A stretch of 64,000 bases of DNA from Allosphingosinicella deserti (GCF_003012735.1 NZ_PXYI01000002.1:620001-684000), one strand, 5' to 3'; counted from the first letter of the stretch, positions 53,740-62,838 are shown. Notes: generated by a model from the letters alone, not told the origin. Numbers and translations are program-made.

Positions 53740-56085
53740 TCAGAAGCGCACCGTGCCGCGGATGCCATATTGCCGCGGTGCGCCGAAGATGTAGCCGCCA
53801 TTGGCGCTGGAGGCATTCTGGATCTGCGAGGCGATATAGACTTCGTCGGTGAGGTTGTTGACGAAGGCTTCGAGCCGGTAGCGCGCGCCGAGATCCAGCG
53901 TCAGCCGGGCATCGACGACGTCGCGCGCTGGCACGTCGCTGAACGCACTCGGGAACGGCGTGCCGATCTGGCGGCTGACATGCGACCATTGGACGCGTGG
54001 CGTGAGGGTGACGTCGCTGCCCAGAGCGAACGCATATTGGGCGCCGGCATTGATCGTCCATTCCGGCGAGAAGGGCAGTTCCTGACCCTTCGGCACCAAT
54101 TGGTCGGCGACTCCGCCGCACAAGGATGGGGTGCCGACAGGATTGTTGGTGTTGTTGACGCAGACATCGTCGGCGAATTGTGCGTCGAGCCAGCCGATGC
54201 CGCCGTTGAAGCTGAAGCCGCCGAACTGCGCGGTAAGCTCGAACTCCGCGCCCCAGGCCGTGCCCGACGCGGCATTCTGGGTCAGCGGCAAACCGTTCAG
54301 CAGGCTGGCGAGCTGGATGTCCTTGTAATTCGAGCGGAAGATGTCGGCGTTGATCCGAAGGTGCCGGTCGAGCAATTCGGCCTTGACCCCGGCCTCGTAG
54401 ACGTAATTCTTCTCGGGGTCGAAATTGGGCGTGTTAGGGGTGAGATTGACGCCGCCCGCCTTGTAGCCCTTCGATGCCGTGGCGTAGAGCAGCAGATCGT
54501 CAGTGACGTGGACGTTCACGCCGATCTTGCCGGTGAGCGCGGTCGATTTCTGCACGCCGGTGATCGGCATCGCGGTCACCGGCGTGCCGATGCCCTGGGT
54601 GATCGTGCGGCTGACCTCGAACCGGTCGTAGACCTGCTTGTCCCAGCTGTAGCGCGCGCCTGCGATCAGCTCGATCCGGTTGGTGGCGAACCAGTTCGCC
54701 TGGCCGAAAAGGGATCGCGACGTGTTGGTCGCCTCGGTGACCGTACGGTTGAGGATCGCCGAGACGATGTCGGTTCGGCTGCGGTCGTCGCGCAACTGCA
54801 CCAGCGGCACGGTTTCGTGCAGCGAGAAGGCGCCGACCACCCATTGCAACGGCCCCTTGCCGGTCGACAGCAGATTGAGCTCGTTGATGAAGGTGCGGAA
54901 ATCGGTCGAGGCGCGGCTGACCCGACCGCGACGCGCGGTAGGCGCCGCGAGAGCGATCGGCGCCAGCCCGCGGTCGCCGTCCGACTGATCCCTGGTATAA
55001 CCATCCTGCCACGATGTCAGGCCGCGGATCTGGAGGGCGTCGCCGAGATCGTAGCGAAGCTCGCCCGAGAGCCGGTAGCCCTGCTGGTTTAGGAACGAGA
55101 CCGCATCCTCGCGGATGACGAATTCCTCGCTCTGGCGCGGGTCGTTCGCGGGCTGCGCGGGATCGCGCAGCGCCGGAACCAGGTCGCCGCGATTCTTCAC
55201 CGGGATGTTGTCGGAGCGGTAGTCGAAATACTCGCCGCGGACGTTGATCTTGAGCCGTTGGTCGGGCGTGCGCAGCGCCAGGTTCACACGCACCGCGTCA
55301 AGGTTGAAGGCGCCGGGCTCGCTCGGGCTCGGGCCGATATTCTCGGAGAAGCTGTCGCGCTCGTCGTGGATCCCGGCGATGCGGACCGCGACAGTGTCGT
55401 TCGGCCCCCAGTTCAGCGCGCCGGTGGTGCGGTACTGGTCGTATTTGCCGATCGTCTGCTCGACATAGCCGGACGTGTCATTGAATTCGGGCTCGGGCGT
55501 GCGGACGTAGATCGCGCCGCCGGTCGAATTCTGGCCGGTGAGCGTGCCCTGCGGCCCGCGCAGCACTTCGATCGCGCCGATGTCGTAGAAGCTTTGGCCG
55601 ATGAACTGCTCGTGGGGGATGAGCTGGCCGTCGATATAATAAGCGATGCCGGGATTGGAGGTCGGCGCCGACTGAGCGATGCCGACGCCGCGGATGTTGA
55701 TGAAGGTCGAGCGGTTGACCGTGTTGATCGCCACCGACGGCGCCGATTGCTGGACGTCGGCGAGGTTGGTGATGCCGCGGCGGGCGATCTCGTTCGCCGA
55801 GAATACCGTTGCGGAGATCGGGATGTCCTGCAGGCTCTGCTCTCGCCGCTCGGCGGTGATTACGATTTCCTCGAGTCCGTCCTGGGCGGCGGCCGCTTCG
55901 CCGGGCTGGTTCGTCGCGGCCCCGGGGCCGGACGGGCCGGTGGGATCGCTGGCCTGCGGCACGGTCTGCGGGTTGGAGGGCACCTGATCCGCGGCCTCCT
56001 GGGCGTGCGCGGCGGTGGACGCGAGCAAGGCAGAAAGGCACGCGGCGCCGAGCAGGCGCGCGCGGCGATGGGCGACAAGGGACAT
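53740..56085 (-). CDS. TonB-dependent receptor of the regulon
   Basis: This 781-residue outer-membrane receptor has a signal peptide (LLGAACLSALLASTAAHA), a TonB box-like EEIVITAERREQSLQDIP near residue 80, and a plug with FINIRGVGIAQSAPTSNPGI and EVLRGPQGTLTGQNSTGGAI. The barrel ends in GIRGTVRF. The box EEIVITAxRReqslqdvP is the standard form of the large sphingomonad receptor group for organic ligands. AGGAGAGG lies before the ATG. A LacI-type palindrome is 90 bases upstream. Ligand unknown. Confidence 0.92.
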   Translation of the reverse strand: MSLVAHRRARLLGAACLSALLASTAAHAQEAADQVPSNPQTVPQASDPTGPSGPGAATNQPGEAAAAQDGLEEIVITAERREQSLQDIPISATVFSANEIARRGITNLADVQQSAPSVAINTVNRSTFINIRGVGIAQSAPTSNPGIAYYIDGQLIPHEQFIGQSFYDIGAIEVLRGPQGTLTGQNSTGGAIYVRTPEPEFNDTSGYVEQTIGKYDQYRTTGALNWGPNDTVAVRIAGIHDERDSFSENIGPSPSEPGAFNLDAVRVNLALRTPDQRLKINVRGEYFDYRSDNIPVKNRGDLVPALRDPAQPANDPRQSEEFVIREDAVSFLNQQGYRLSGELRYDLGDALQIRGLTSWQDGYTRDQSDGDRGLAPIALAAPTARRGRVSRASTDFRTFINELNLLSTGKGPLQWVVGAFSLHETVPLVQLRDDRSRTDIVSAILNRTVTEATNTSRSLFGQANWFATNRIELIAGARYSWDKQVYDRFEVSRTITQGIGTPVTAMPITGVQKSTALTGKIGVNVHVTDDLLLYATASKGYKAGGVNLTPNTPNFDPEKNYVYEAGVKAELLDRHLRINADIFRSNYKDIQLASLLNGLPLTQNAASGTAWGAEFELTAQFGGFSFNGGIGWLDAQFADDVCVNNTNNPVGTPSLCGGVADQLVPKGQELPFSPEWTINAGAQYAFALGSDVTLTPRVQWSHVSRQIGTPFPSAFSDVPARDVVDARLTLDLGARYRLEAFVNNLTDEVYIASQIQNASSANGGYIFGAPRQYGIRGTVRF

Positions 56086-56174
56086 GAGGCCTCTCCTGAT
56101 GGTGTCGCCCCTGCATCTTTGCAGTGAGCCGAACGCCACGTTAATGTTGTACCCCATAGCAATCAAGCATCAAA

Positions 56175-56188
56175 GTTAAGCGCTTGCA
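56175..56188. promoter_or_regulatory. LacI-type operator 1, before the TonB receptor
   Basis: GTTAAGCGCTTGCA matches the LacI/GalR-family palindrome TGCAAGCGCTTGCA in the core and the whole right half. It spans the stop codon of the MmgE/PrpD gene and lies 90 bases before the receptor ATG. Confidence 0.6.
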
Positions 56189-57573
56189 TCACCCGCGCAG
56201 AGGCGGATCACCGCGCCGACGTCGGCCTCCCGATCCAGCGACAGCCAGCGGTCGGCGAGCGTATCGGCAGCGCCTCGCGACAGCGGGCGCGCGGCGCGGG
56301 CGGCGCAGGCGACGAACTTGGCGCGGAGCTGAACGTCCGACAGCGGCCGGTCGGGGTGGCCGAGCGGCACGTCCAGTTCGGCGGACAGGGTCCTGCCGTC
56401 GCGGAGGAGGATCTCGAGCGCCGCCGAGGCGGCGCGGTCGCGGCCCCAGCCCGGACGCTGGCGGTAGGAGACGCGCTCGGCGAGCGCGAGGATGTCCGGG
56501 TCCGCCAGCGTCTCGGCGTCGAAGCCGTCGAGCCCGACCTGCCCGCGCACCAGCGCCAGCGCGACGGTGAACGGCAGGCTGAACTTGGCGTCGATCGCGG
56601 TCGCCGGCCGCTTCTTGCGCGCCTCCGGTTCGAACAACATCGCCTGCACGTCGCCGCCTTCGAGGCCGATCGCCTCGATGTCGCGGGCCGCGAAGCCATG
56701 ATTCGCGGCGAGGCCGAGCGCCGCCTCGATATAGCCGTGCGTACCGCGGCAGGCCGGCCACGGCTTGAAGCTCAACCGCTCGATCCAGAAGCGCTCCCCC
56801 AGGCCGTCGAGGATGTCCGCCGGGTCGTAGTCGCCGCCGACATAGAGACGGAAGAAGCCCGCTCGTCCTTCAAGCGGCGCATCGAAGCCGCGCACGCCGC
56901 GTGCGGCGAGTTCGGCCGAGATCACCGCCGCCTGGGCCGGAAACGCCTCGCGCACGGCCCGGATCACGGTGTCGGCGCTGTATTTGATCTCGCCGGGGCA
57001 GCTCACCTGGCAAAGCAGGAGCGAGAAGGCATCCTGGATCTGGCGGGGGGTCAGGCGCATCAGCCGCGCGGCGGCCGCGGCGGCGCCGAATGCACCGAGG
57101 ATCGGCGGCGGATACCAGCCGCCTTCCTCCATGGTCCGCCTGAGGCTGAGGCCCAATCGGCAGACGAGGTCGCAGCCGATCGCCACCGCTGCGATCAGCT
57201 CGTCGCCGCTGACCGGGCCATGGCTTTCCGCCACCGCCAGGGCCGCCGGAATCAGCGAGGCATTGGGGTGGGTCGGCGCGGCGTCGAATGCATCCTCGAA
57301 ATCGAGTGCGTGGGCGAGGGCGCCGTTCGCGAAGGCCGCCGCTGCGGCGGGCACCCTGGTGCCGTGGCCGAGAATGGTTGCGGTCCCGGGCTGGGCGGAG
57401 GAGAGGGCGACGAACGGATCGGCCTCCCGGCTCATGCCGCTGGCGGCGAGGATCACGCCGATGCCGTCGAGCAGCGCGCACCGGGTGGCCGCTACCGTCC
57501 CGGGCGTCAGCGCGGAATAAGGCGTCTCGGCGATGTGGCGGGCGACGATCGCGGACAAAGGTTGCTGGGTCAT
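56176..57573 (-). CDS. MmgE/PrpD family protein
   Basis: This 465-residue protein belongs to the MmgE/PrpD family, whose members include 2-methylcitrate dehydratase, cis-aconitate decarboxylase and iminodisuccinate epimerase. It has GALAHALDFEDAFDAAPTHP near residue 90, where Asp and His are conserved, and KPWPACRGTHGYIEAALGL near residue 270, the conserved lysine loop. Length is normal. It has no PrpB/PrpC neighbours, so a propionate role is unlikely. A LacI-type operator lies 11 bases before its ATG. It may hydrate or isomerise an acid from the compound taken up by the regulon. Confidence 0.9.
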   Translation of the reverse strand: MTQQPLSAIVARHIAETPYSALTPGTVAATRCALLDGIGVILAASGMSREADPFVALSSAQPGTATILGHGTRVPAAAAAFANGALAHALDFEDAFDAAPTHPNASLIPAALAVAESHGPVSGDELIAAVAIGCDLVCRLGLSLRRTMEEGGWYPPPILGAFGAAAAAARLMRLTPRQIQDAFSLLLCQVSCPGEIKYSADTVIRAVREAFPAQAAVISAELAARGVRGFDAPLEGRAGFFRLYVGGDYDPADILDGLGERFWIERLSFKPWPACRGTHGYIEAALGLAANHGFAARDIEAIGLEGGDVQAMLFEPEARKKRPATAIDAKFSLPFTVALALVRGQVGLDGFDAETLADPDILALAERVSYRQRPGWGRDRAASAALEILLRDGRTLSAELDVPLGHPDRPLSDVQLRAKFVACAARAARPLSRGAADTLADRWLSLDREADVGAVIRLCAGDASA

Positions 57574-57583
57574 AGAGGATCCA

Positions 57584-57597
57584 TGTAAGCGCTTGCG
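57584..57597. promoter_or_regulatory. LacI-type operator 2, before the PrpD-like gene
   Basis: TGTAAGCGCTTGCG is a LacI/GalR-type palindrome (core AAGCGCTT perfect). It sits 11 bases before the MmgE/PrpD ATG and 82 bases before the MFS ATG on the other strand, so it could control both directions. Confidence 0.68.
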
Positions 57598-57678
57598 AAG
57601 CGTTGCCCGATCGGCAATCCTGTGTCCACAAGAACGGGGCGGACGAGACTCCGAAGAACCCGGTACGAGGAGATTGTC

Positions 57679-58962
57679 ATGAGCGTCGGCCCCGAACTTG
57701 CCCGCAAGATCCGCTGGCGCCTGGCGATCCCGACGATCCTGTTCATGTTGCTGAGCTCGCTCGATCGGGTGAATATCAGCTTCGCGGCGCTCAAGATGAA
57801 CGCGGAGCTCGGCTTCACGCCGACCCAATATGGCTTCGGTGCCGGCATCCTGTTCGTCGGCTTTCTCGCCGGCCAGTATCCGAGCATCCTGCTGCTCCAG
57901 CGGATCGGCATGCGGCGCTGGCTGGGCGGCTGCGCGATCCTGTGGGGAAGCTGCGCGGGCGGCATGGCGTTCATCGACAGCCACCTGCAATTCTACACCT
58001 TGCGGGTGCTGCTCGGCTTTGCCGAAGGCGGGCTCGCTCCCGGCATCGTCCTTTATCTCAGCCAGTTCGCCACCGAGCGCGAGCGCGCCACCACCTTCGC
58101 GACGCCAATGCTCGCCATCCCGCTGTCGATCATCATCGGCGGCCCGGTTTCGGGCTGGCTGATGGGAACGAGCTTTGCGGGTCTGTCGAGCTGGCGCTGG
58201 ATGTTTCTGGCCGAGGCGCTGCCGACCATCCTGCTCGGCTTCGCCGCCTTCTTCTATTTTCCCGATCGGCCCGGCGACGCCCGCTGGCTCTCCGACAGCG
58301 AAAAGAACTGGCTCGCCCGCAACGCCGCCAACACCAGCGCCAAGGCGCAGCGCAACGACTGGACGGTGCTCGCGCGGCCGATCGTCTGGACCTCGGCCCT
58401 GCTCTGGTTCTGCCTGCTGTCGGGTGCCTACGGCATCATGTTCTGGCTGCCGCAGATGGTGAAGCAGATGACCGCGCTTACCCCGTTCGAGATCGGCCTG
58501 GTCAACGCCTTGCCGTGGATTGGCGTCGCGATCGGCATCTACGCCAATTCGGCCCATTCGGATCGCACCGGCGAGCGCTTCTGGCATGTCGGGCTTCCCG
58601 CGGCGGTGACCGCAGGCGCGATCCTGGCCGCCGCGGCGTTCGGGCCGGGCATCCCCGGGCTGATCGCCCTGTTCGTCGCCGGCCTCGGCCTCGGCGCGGC
58701 CCAGGGTGCCTTCTGGGCGCTGCCGACCTCCCTGTTCACGCCCGCCACCTTCGCCGTCGGCGCGGTCGCGATCAACATTGCCGGCAGCGGCGGCGGCCTC
58801 GTCATCCCGCATCTTATGGGCTATCTGCGCGAGCAGAGCGGCGGCTTCGGCGGCCCCACCCTGCTGATCGCCTCCATGCTCGCCGCCGCGACCCTGCTCG
58901 TGCTGCTGATCCGGCTGTGGCTGTTCGATCGCCCGGCGGACGCGGCCGCTCCGGCGCGGTGA
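57679..58962 (+). CDS. MFS transporter, anion:cation symporter type
   Basis: This 427-residue protein has twelve predicted helices. LLSSLDRVNISFAALKMN near residue 25 is typical of the anion:cation symporter group (phthalate, hexuronate, tartrate permeases). RVLLGFAEGGLAPGIVLYLS near residue 110 is the conserved helix 4 motif. It is divergent from the MmgE/PrpD gene with a LacI-type operator between. The stop overlaps the start of the CapA-family gene by four bases. Probably imports an organic acid. Confidence 0.9.
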   Translation: MSVGPELARKIRWRLAIPTILFMLLSSLDRVNISFAALKMNAELGFTPTQYGFGAGILFVGFLAGQYPSILLLQRIGMRRWLGGCAILWGSCAGGMAFIDSHLQFYTLRVLLGFAEGGLAPGIVLYLSQFATERERATTFATPMLAIPLSIIIGGPVSGWLMGTSFAGLSSWRWMFLAEALPTILLGFAAFFYFPDRPGDARWLSDSEKNWLARNAANTSAKAQRNDWTVLARPIVWTSALLWFCLLSGAYGIMFWLPQMVKQMTALTPFEIGLVNALPWIGVAIGIYANSAHSDRTGERFWHVGLPAAVTAGAILAAAAFGPGIPGLIALFVAGLGLGAAQGAFWALPTSLFTPATFAVGAVAINIAGSGGGLVIPHLMGYLREQSGGFGGPTLLIASMLAAATLLVLLIRLWLFDRPADAAAPAR

Positions 58963-60083
58963 GCGGCGCTTTCGAGATCCTCGGAGTCGGCGACGTCGGC
59001 GCGAAGCGCGCGGATCTCGCCTCCATCTTCCGCGGCTGCACGGGGGCGCTGCGCGGCGGGCTCACCTTCGGCCAGCTCGAAACGACGATCTCGGATCGCG
59101 GCGCGAAGGTGCCGAATGCCAAGCTCGCCATGCGCGCGCCGCCCGGGCTGGCGCCCGCGCTGGCGCAGGCCGGCTTCGACGCAATGTCGTTCGCTGGCAA
59201 TCACTGCCTCGACTGGGGCTACGACGCGTTCGGCGACACGCTCGCGCACATGGCGGCGGCGCAGGTCGCCTTGTGCGGCGCCGGGCAGGATCTCGCGTCG
59301 GCGCTGGAGCCGGTCCTTCTCGAGCGGAGCGGCGTGCGGATCGCCTTCATCGCGGCCAGCGCCATCCTTCCCGAAGGCTATGCGGCCGAAGCGGATCGCC
59401 CGGGCTGCGCCCCGCTGCGCGCCCATACGGTCTACGAGCCGATTGAGCACGACCAGCCCGGCACGCCGGCGCGCACCCGCACCGCACCGCATCGCGGCGA
59501 CCTCGAGGCGCTGATCGAGGCGGTGCTTGCGGCGCGTGGGGCGGCGGACCTGGTCATCGTCTCGCTTCACTGGGGCATCCACATGGTGAAGGGCGAGATC
59601 GCCGACTATCAGCGCCGCGCCGGCCACGCCCTGATCGACGCCGGCGCCGACGCGATCTTCGGTCACCACCCGCACATCATGAAGGGTGTCGAGTTCCATG
59701 GCGGCCGGCCGATCTTCTACAGCCTCGGCAATTTCGCGATCGAGCAGCCCCACGTCTGGGACCCGGCGATCGTCCGCTCCGCGTCCTTTCGCCACCTCGT
59801 CAGCCTCAATCCGTCCTGGACGCTGGGAGGCGCGTACATGCTGCCCGAGGATACGCGGATCACCGGCGCCGCCAAACTGGTCGTGCGGGACGGCAAAGTT
59901 CTGGAGGTCCGTTTCCTCCCAGCCTGGATCGAAGACGACAGCGCACCGGTAATGCTGACCGGCGAGGATCCCCGCTTCGAGCGAGTCCGCGCCTATCTCG
60001 AGGAGGTTACAGCCACTGAGGGTCTCTCGACCCGCTTCGAGGCCGACGGCGACACATTGCTGATCCGCCCTGCATCGACCTGA
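58959..60083 (+). CDS. CapA-family metallophosphatase-like protein
   Basis: This 374-residue protein starts at GTG overlapping the MFS stop (GTGA). It has the CapA/PgsA fold: GVGDVGAKR at the N-terminus, FAGNHCLDWG near residue 79, LHWGIHMVKGE near residue 205 and GHHPHIMKGVEFHGGRPIFY near residue 235. Asp, Asn and His of these motifs bind a metal pair in the calcineurin-like fold. There is no signal peptide or membrane helix, unlike polyglutamate synthesis proteins. It probably acts on a small substrate in this regulon; the reaction is unknown. Confidence 0.88.
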   Translation: MSGAFEILGVGDVGAKRADLASIFRGCTGALRGGLTFGQLETTISDRGAKVPNAKLAMRAPPGLAPALAQAGFDAMSFAGNHCLDWGYDAFGDTLAHMAAAQVALCGAGQDLASALEPVLLERSGVRIAFIAASAILPEGYAAEADRPGCAPLRAHTVYEPIEHDQPGTPARTRTAPHRGDLEALIEAVLAARGAADLVIVSLHWGIHMVKGEIADYQRRAGHALIDAGADAIFGHHPHIMKGVEFHGGRPIFYSLGNFAIEQPHVWDPAIVRSASFRHLVSLNPSWTLGGAYMLPEDTRITGAAKLVVRDGKVLEVRFLPAWIEDDSAPVMLTGEDPRFERVRAYLEEVTATEGLSTRFEADGDTLLIRPAST

Positions 60084-60196
60084 GCACGCAGAATTTCTCT
60101 CCCTGGAAGGGGTTAGAGGTGGGTCCGGACCCGAGCCCCCCCATAGAGGCGGAAGACGATCTGACTGACTCCGTCCTGCGGAGAAGGCACCCGCCC

Positions 60197-61366
60197 CTAT
60201 TCGAATGCCAGCGGCACTTTGAGGGCCCCGATTTCCGGCATGCGGGTCGGCACCACCGCGCCGTCGAGCGAAAAGCCGGTCGTATGGGCAAGGATTTCCT
60301 CGAGTGCGACCGCGAGTTCCAGCCGGGCAAGGGCGGCCCCGGGGCAATGGTGGGTCCCGCGGCCGAAGGCGAGGGAGTCGCGGATATTGTCGCGATCCAG
60401 GCGGAAGCTCTCGGCATCGTCGAACACCTCCTCGTCGCGATTGGCCGAGGCGTAGACCAGGGCGATCGGCTCGCCGGCCGGGATCGTGCGACCGCGCAAT
60501 TCGATGTCGCGAACCGCGGTGCGGGCGAAGCCGCGATAGGGGGTGTAGAGGCGGAGGAACTCCTCGATCGCCGACGGGATCAAGGCGGGCTCGGCGCGCA
60601 GCCGGTCCTGCAGCGCGCGGTCGCGGGAGAGATGGACGCAGATCGATCCGATCATCACGGTCGGCGCGATAATTCCGACAACCAGGACCTGGCGGATCAT
60701 GCCGACGATCATTTCCTCCGGCAATGGTTCGCCGTCGGCGCGGGCGGCGAGCAGCGAGGAGGTGACGTCGCTCTCCGGATCGAGCGGCCGTGCCTTGCGC
60801 TCAGCGACCAGCCCCCGGGCCATGTCGTAGAGTAGCAGGCTCGATTCCTTGGTGGCTTCGAGATCGGCCGACTGCACCGCGACGTTGAAGCGGCGACCGA
60901 CTTCGCCGAGGCTTTCGACCTGGTCCGGCGGCAGGTTCATCCAGCGCCCGAACACCAGCACCGGCATGCGCGACGAGAATTCGGTGCAAATGTCGCCGCC
61001 GCCCTTGGCGACCATCGGGGCGAGCAGATCGCCGCAAATTGCCCGCACATCCGGCCGAAGCCGCTCGACCTTTTTCGGGGTCAGCAAGGGCGAGATCGCG
61101 CGGCGATAGGGCGTATGCTCGGGCGGATCGAGGTGGAGCGGGGGTCGCCGTCCGGTGAACGCGACCTTGGGCACCACATTCTGCTGTGACGTGATGTAGG
61201 TGTCGCTGTCCGCAGCCGCGGCGGCGACATCGGCATGTTTGGTCAGCGCCCAGAAGCCGCCCCATGCTTCGGCGTGGGCGACCGGGCAGCTCGCGCGCAG
61301 ACGGCGATAATCGTCGTGCGGGCTGTCGAACGTCTCGGCGGCAAGGGGATCGAAATCGGCGGTCAT
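60197..61366 (-). CDS. Cytochrome P450
   Basis: This 389-residue soluble bacterial P450 has the heme motif FGRGTHHCPGAALARLELA with ligand Cys near residue 342, the ExxR motif in IEEFLRLYTPYRGF near residue 270, and HLDPPEHTPYRRAISP near residue 85. The I-helix reads VVGIIAPTVMIGS, where the usual acid before Thr ([AG]Gx[DE]T) is missing. No ferredoxin or reductase gene is adjacent. A LacI-type operator lies 21 bases before the ATG. It probably hydroxylates or demethylates the compound taken up by the regulon. Confidence 0.93.
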   Translation of the reverse strand: MTADFDPLAAETFDSPHDDYRRLRASCPVAHAEAWGGFWALTKHADVAAAAADSDTYITSQQNVVPKVAFTGRRPPLHLDPPEHTPYRRAISPLLTPKKVERLRPDVRAICGDLLAPMVAKGGGDICTEFSSRMPVLVFGRWMNLPPDQVESLGEVGRRFNVAVQSADLEATKESSLLLYDMARGLVAERKARPLDPESDVTSSLLAARADGEPLPEEMIVGMIRQVLVVGIIAPTVMIGSICVHLSRDRALQDRLRAEPALIPSAIEEFLRLYTPYRGFARTAVRDIELRGRTIPAGEPIALVYASANRDEEVFDDAESFRLDRDNIRDSLAFGRGTHHCPGAALARLELAVALEEILAHTTGFSLDGAVVPTRMPEIGALKVPLAFE

Positions 61367-61386
61367 GAGAGCGTCTGTACCAGCAA

Positions 61387-61400
61387 TGCAAGCGTTTGCA
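61387..61400. promoter_or_regulatory. LacI-type operator 3, before the P450 gene
   Basis: TGCAAGCGTTTGCA is a near-perfect LacI/GalR palindrome (one central mismatch to TGCAAGCGCTTGCA). It is 21 bases before the P450 ATG. It is the best of the three copies in the window. Confidence 0.72.
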
Positions 61401-61612
61401 ACGCTCATCATGTCCGCTCACGCAAGCGCGTCGAAGGGCCTTCACGCAGACTGCTGCCGTGTCACAGCACCGCTCGGCAGCTCCAGCGAAATGGTCGAAA
61501 TTGCATGCCCGAAGGGCGATGGCCGATGCCGGCAGTGCAATCGGCGCGGTGGGTCAGCGCCTCACGTCACCCTCTGCGGGGTTCGTCTCTCCAAGGAGAG
61601 CGCCGAAATCGC

Positions 61613-61966
61613 TTATACGGAGTCTCGGGCCGGGCGCGACGAGGCGTCTGCCTCCGCTCCCGCCTGTTCGCCGAAGGTCATCGCGAACAGCATCGCCTCG
61701 TCGTCATCGGCAAAGGTGATGCGGAACACGAATTTGCCGCGATGCGGTTCGGTCGGTGCCAGGGCCACCGGGTAGCCGCGTTCGCGCGCCCAGATGGCTT
61801 CGGGTGTGCTTTCCATCGACGCGTAGAGGAGCCGACGGAGGGCGGCGCCGAACTCACGGTCGGGGACGCCGCTTTCCTGCGCAAGCCCGCCCACTTCCGC
61901 ACGCTCCCGGGGAAAGCCAGGATATTCGACGAGAAAGACACAGCGATCGATCTGATGAATTGCCAT
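61613..61966 (-). CDS. Hypothetical protein
   Basis: This 117-residue protein begins MAIHQIDRCVFLVEYPGFPR, has LRRLLYASMESTPEAIWARE and RGKFVFRITFADDDEAMLFA, and ends in a charged tail. It is soluble, without signal peptide. No family recognised. Coding bias at the third position is clear. Confidence 0.6.
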   Translation of the reverse strand: MAIHQIDRCVFLVEYPGFPRERAEVGGLAQESGVPDREFGAALRRLLYASMESTPEAIWARERGYPVALAPTEPHRGKFVFRITFADDDEAMLFAMTFGEQAGAEADASSRPARDSV

Positions 61967-62193
61967 GCGCCGATGCTATCGGCCCCGAGCTTAACCGTCG
62001 ATTGCAAATTTGCGCCGTGCGAACCCTTATGGGACAGATCAGCCGCACGCTGCTGAACGCTCGCTGGCCGGGCTTGTTCCGGCGATCGGGTCGGAGGGCG
62101 AGCGTCGGCCTCACGCCCGCGCGCATCCTGGTGCCGCGTCCATTGCCACCTTCGGCCCCCCGCGGGATGCACGTCGCGAAAGGCAATCGCAGC

Positions 62194-62418
62194 ATGTTCG
62201 AAGACTTGGCTCCCGTGCAGGAATGGTCCGGCACCGATCCCGACCGCTTCCGGGCCGAGATCGTCGGGCAGGGGCGGCTATGTCGGCCCGTTAGATCTGA
62301 CGCCGGAGGGGTTCCGGTCAGCGTGGTGTCGCTCGACGAACCCGGTTTCGATCGCTTCCCGCTCTACCGCGACGCGATTGCCGCCGCGACGTCACACCGG
62401 AAGCCGTCGCAGGAGTGA
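62194..62418 (+). pseudogene. Cupin_8 (JmjC-like) gene with internal deletion
   Basis: A 74-residue frame begins MFEDLAPVQEWSGTDPDRFR with AEIVGQGRLCRPV, the N-terminal pattern of cupin_8 proteins (W..xDxxxFRxEIV..GRPxV). It continues directly with VSVVSLDEPGFDRFPLYRDA followed by IAAA, a segment that in intact proteins lies some 150 or more residues further on. The barrel between, with its iron ligands, is missing, and the usual WWHHV end is absent. I infer a deletion. An earlier ATG at 62167 adds nine residues. Confidence 0.5.
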
Positions 62419-62526
62419 AGGCGGCGCTCGCGGATCTGCTCGATGGACCGGCCGAGCGAAAGCAGTGAGAGGTCCGGATGCGCGGAGGCGGCTTGCCCAC
62501 CTTTGCGACCGGGTTCACAGGGGGAT

Positions 62527-62784
62527 ATGAGATCCGGTTCCCGCAGGCGCTCGGCCGCCCGCAAGCTGCCCGTCCAGATGCTGGCGTTCCAGACCTTCCT
62601 CGGCTGCCTGCTGTTCTTCCCCTTCGTCGACCTGTGGATGGCGGTTCTGGCATGGCTCGTCCCGGACGCCGGGCAGCCCGCCCCGGTCGCCTTGCTGCTC
62701 TCGGCGCTGATGGCGGCTGTCTGTGCCTGGAAGCTCCCGAAGCTTGCCGGGCGTGTTCTGGCCGCGGTCCGTGCGCGACGCTGA
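62527..62784 (+). CDS. Small two-helix membrane protein
   Basis: This 85-residue protein has a basic N-terminus (MRSGSRRRSAARKL), a helix (MLAFQTFLGCLLFFPFVDLW), and a second helix (PVALLLSALMAAVCAW). No family recognised. It precedes another small membrane protein on the same strand by 54 bases. Confidence 0.6.
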   Translation: MRSGSRRRSAARKLPVQMLAFQTFLGCLLFFPFVDLWMAVLAWLVPDAGQPAPVALLLSALMAAVCAWKLPKLAGRVLAAVRARR

Positions 62785-62838
62785 TCGGGCCACACCGGCG
62801 ATCTTGCCCGCGCGCTTCGCCAGGGCTTAAGAGCGGCC

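Noticed and set aside
56176-57573. PrpD of the methylcitrate cycle
   Set aside because: No prpB, prpC or prpR neighbours; the operator and the neighbours point to a different pathway, so no prpD symbol is given.
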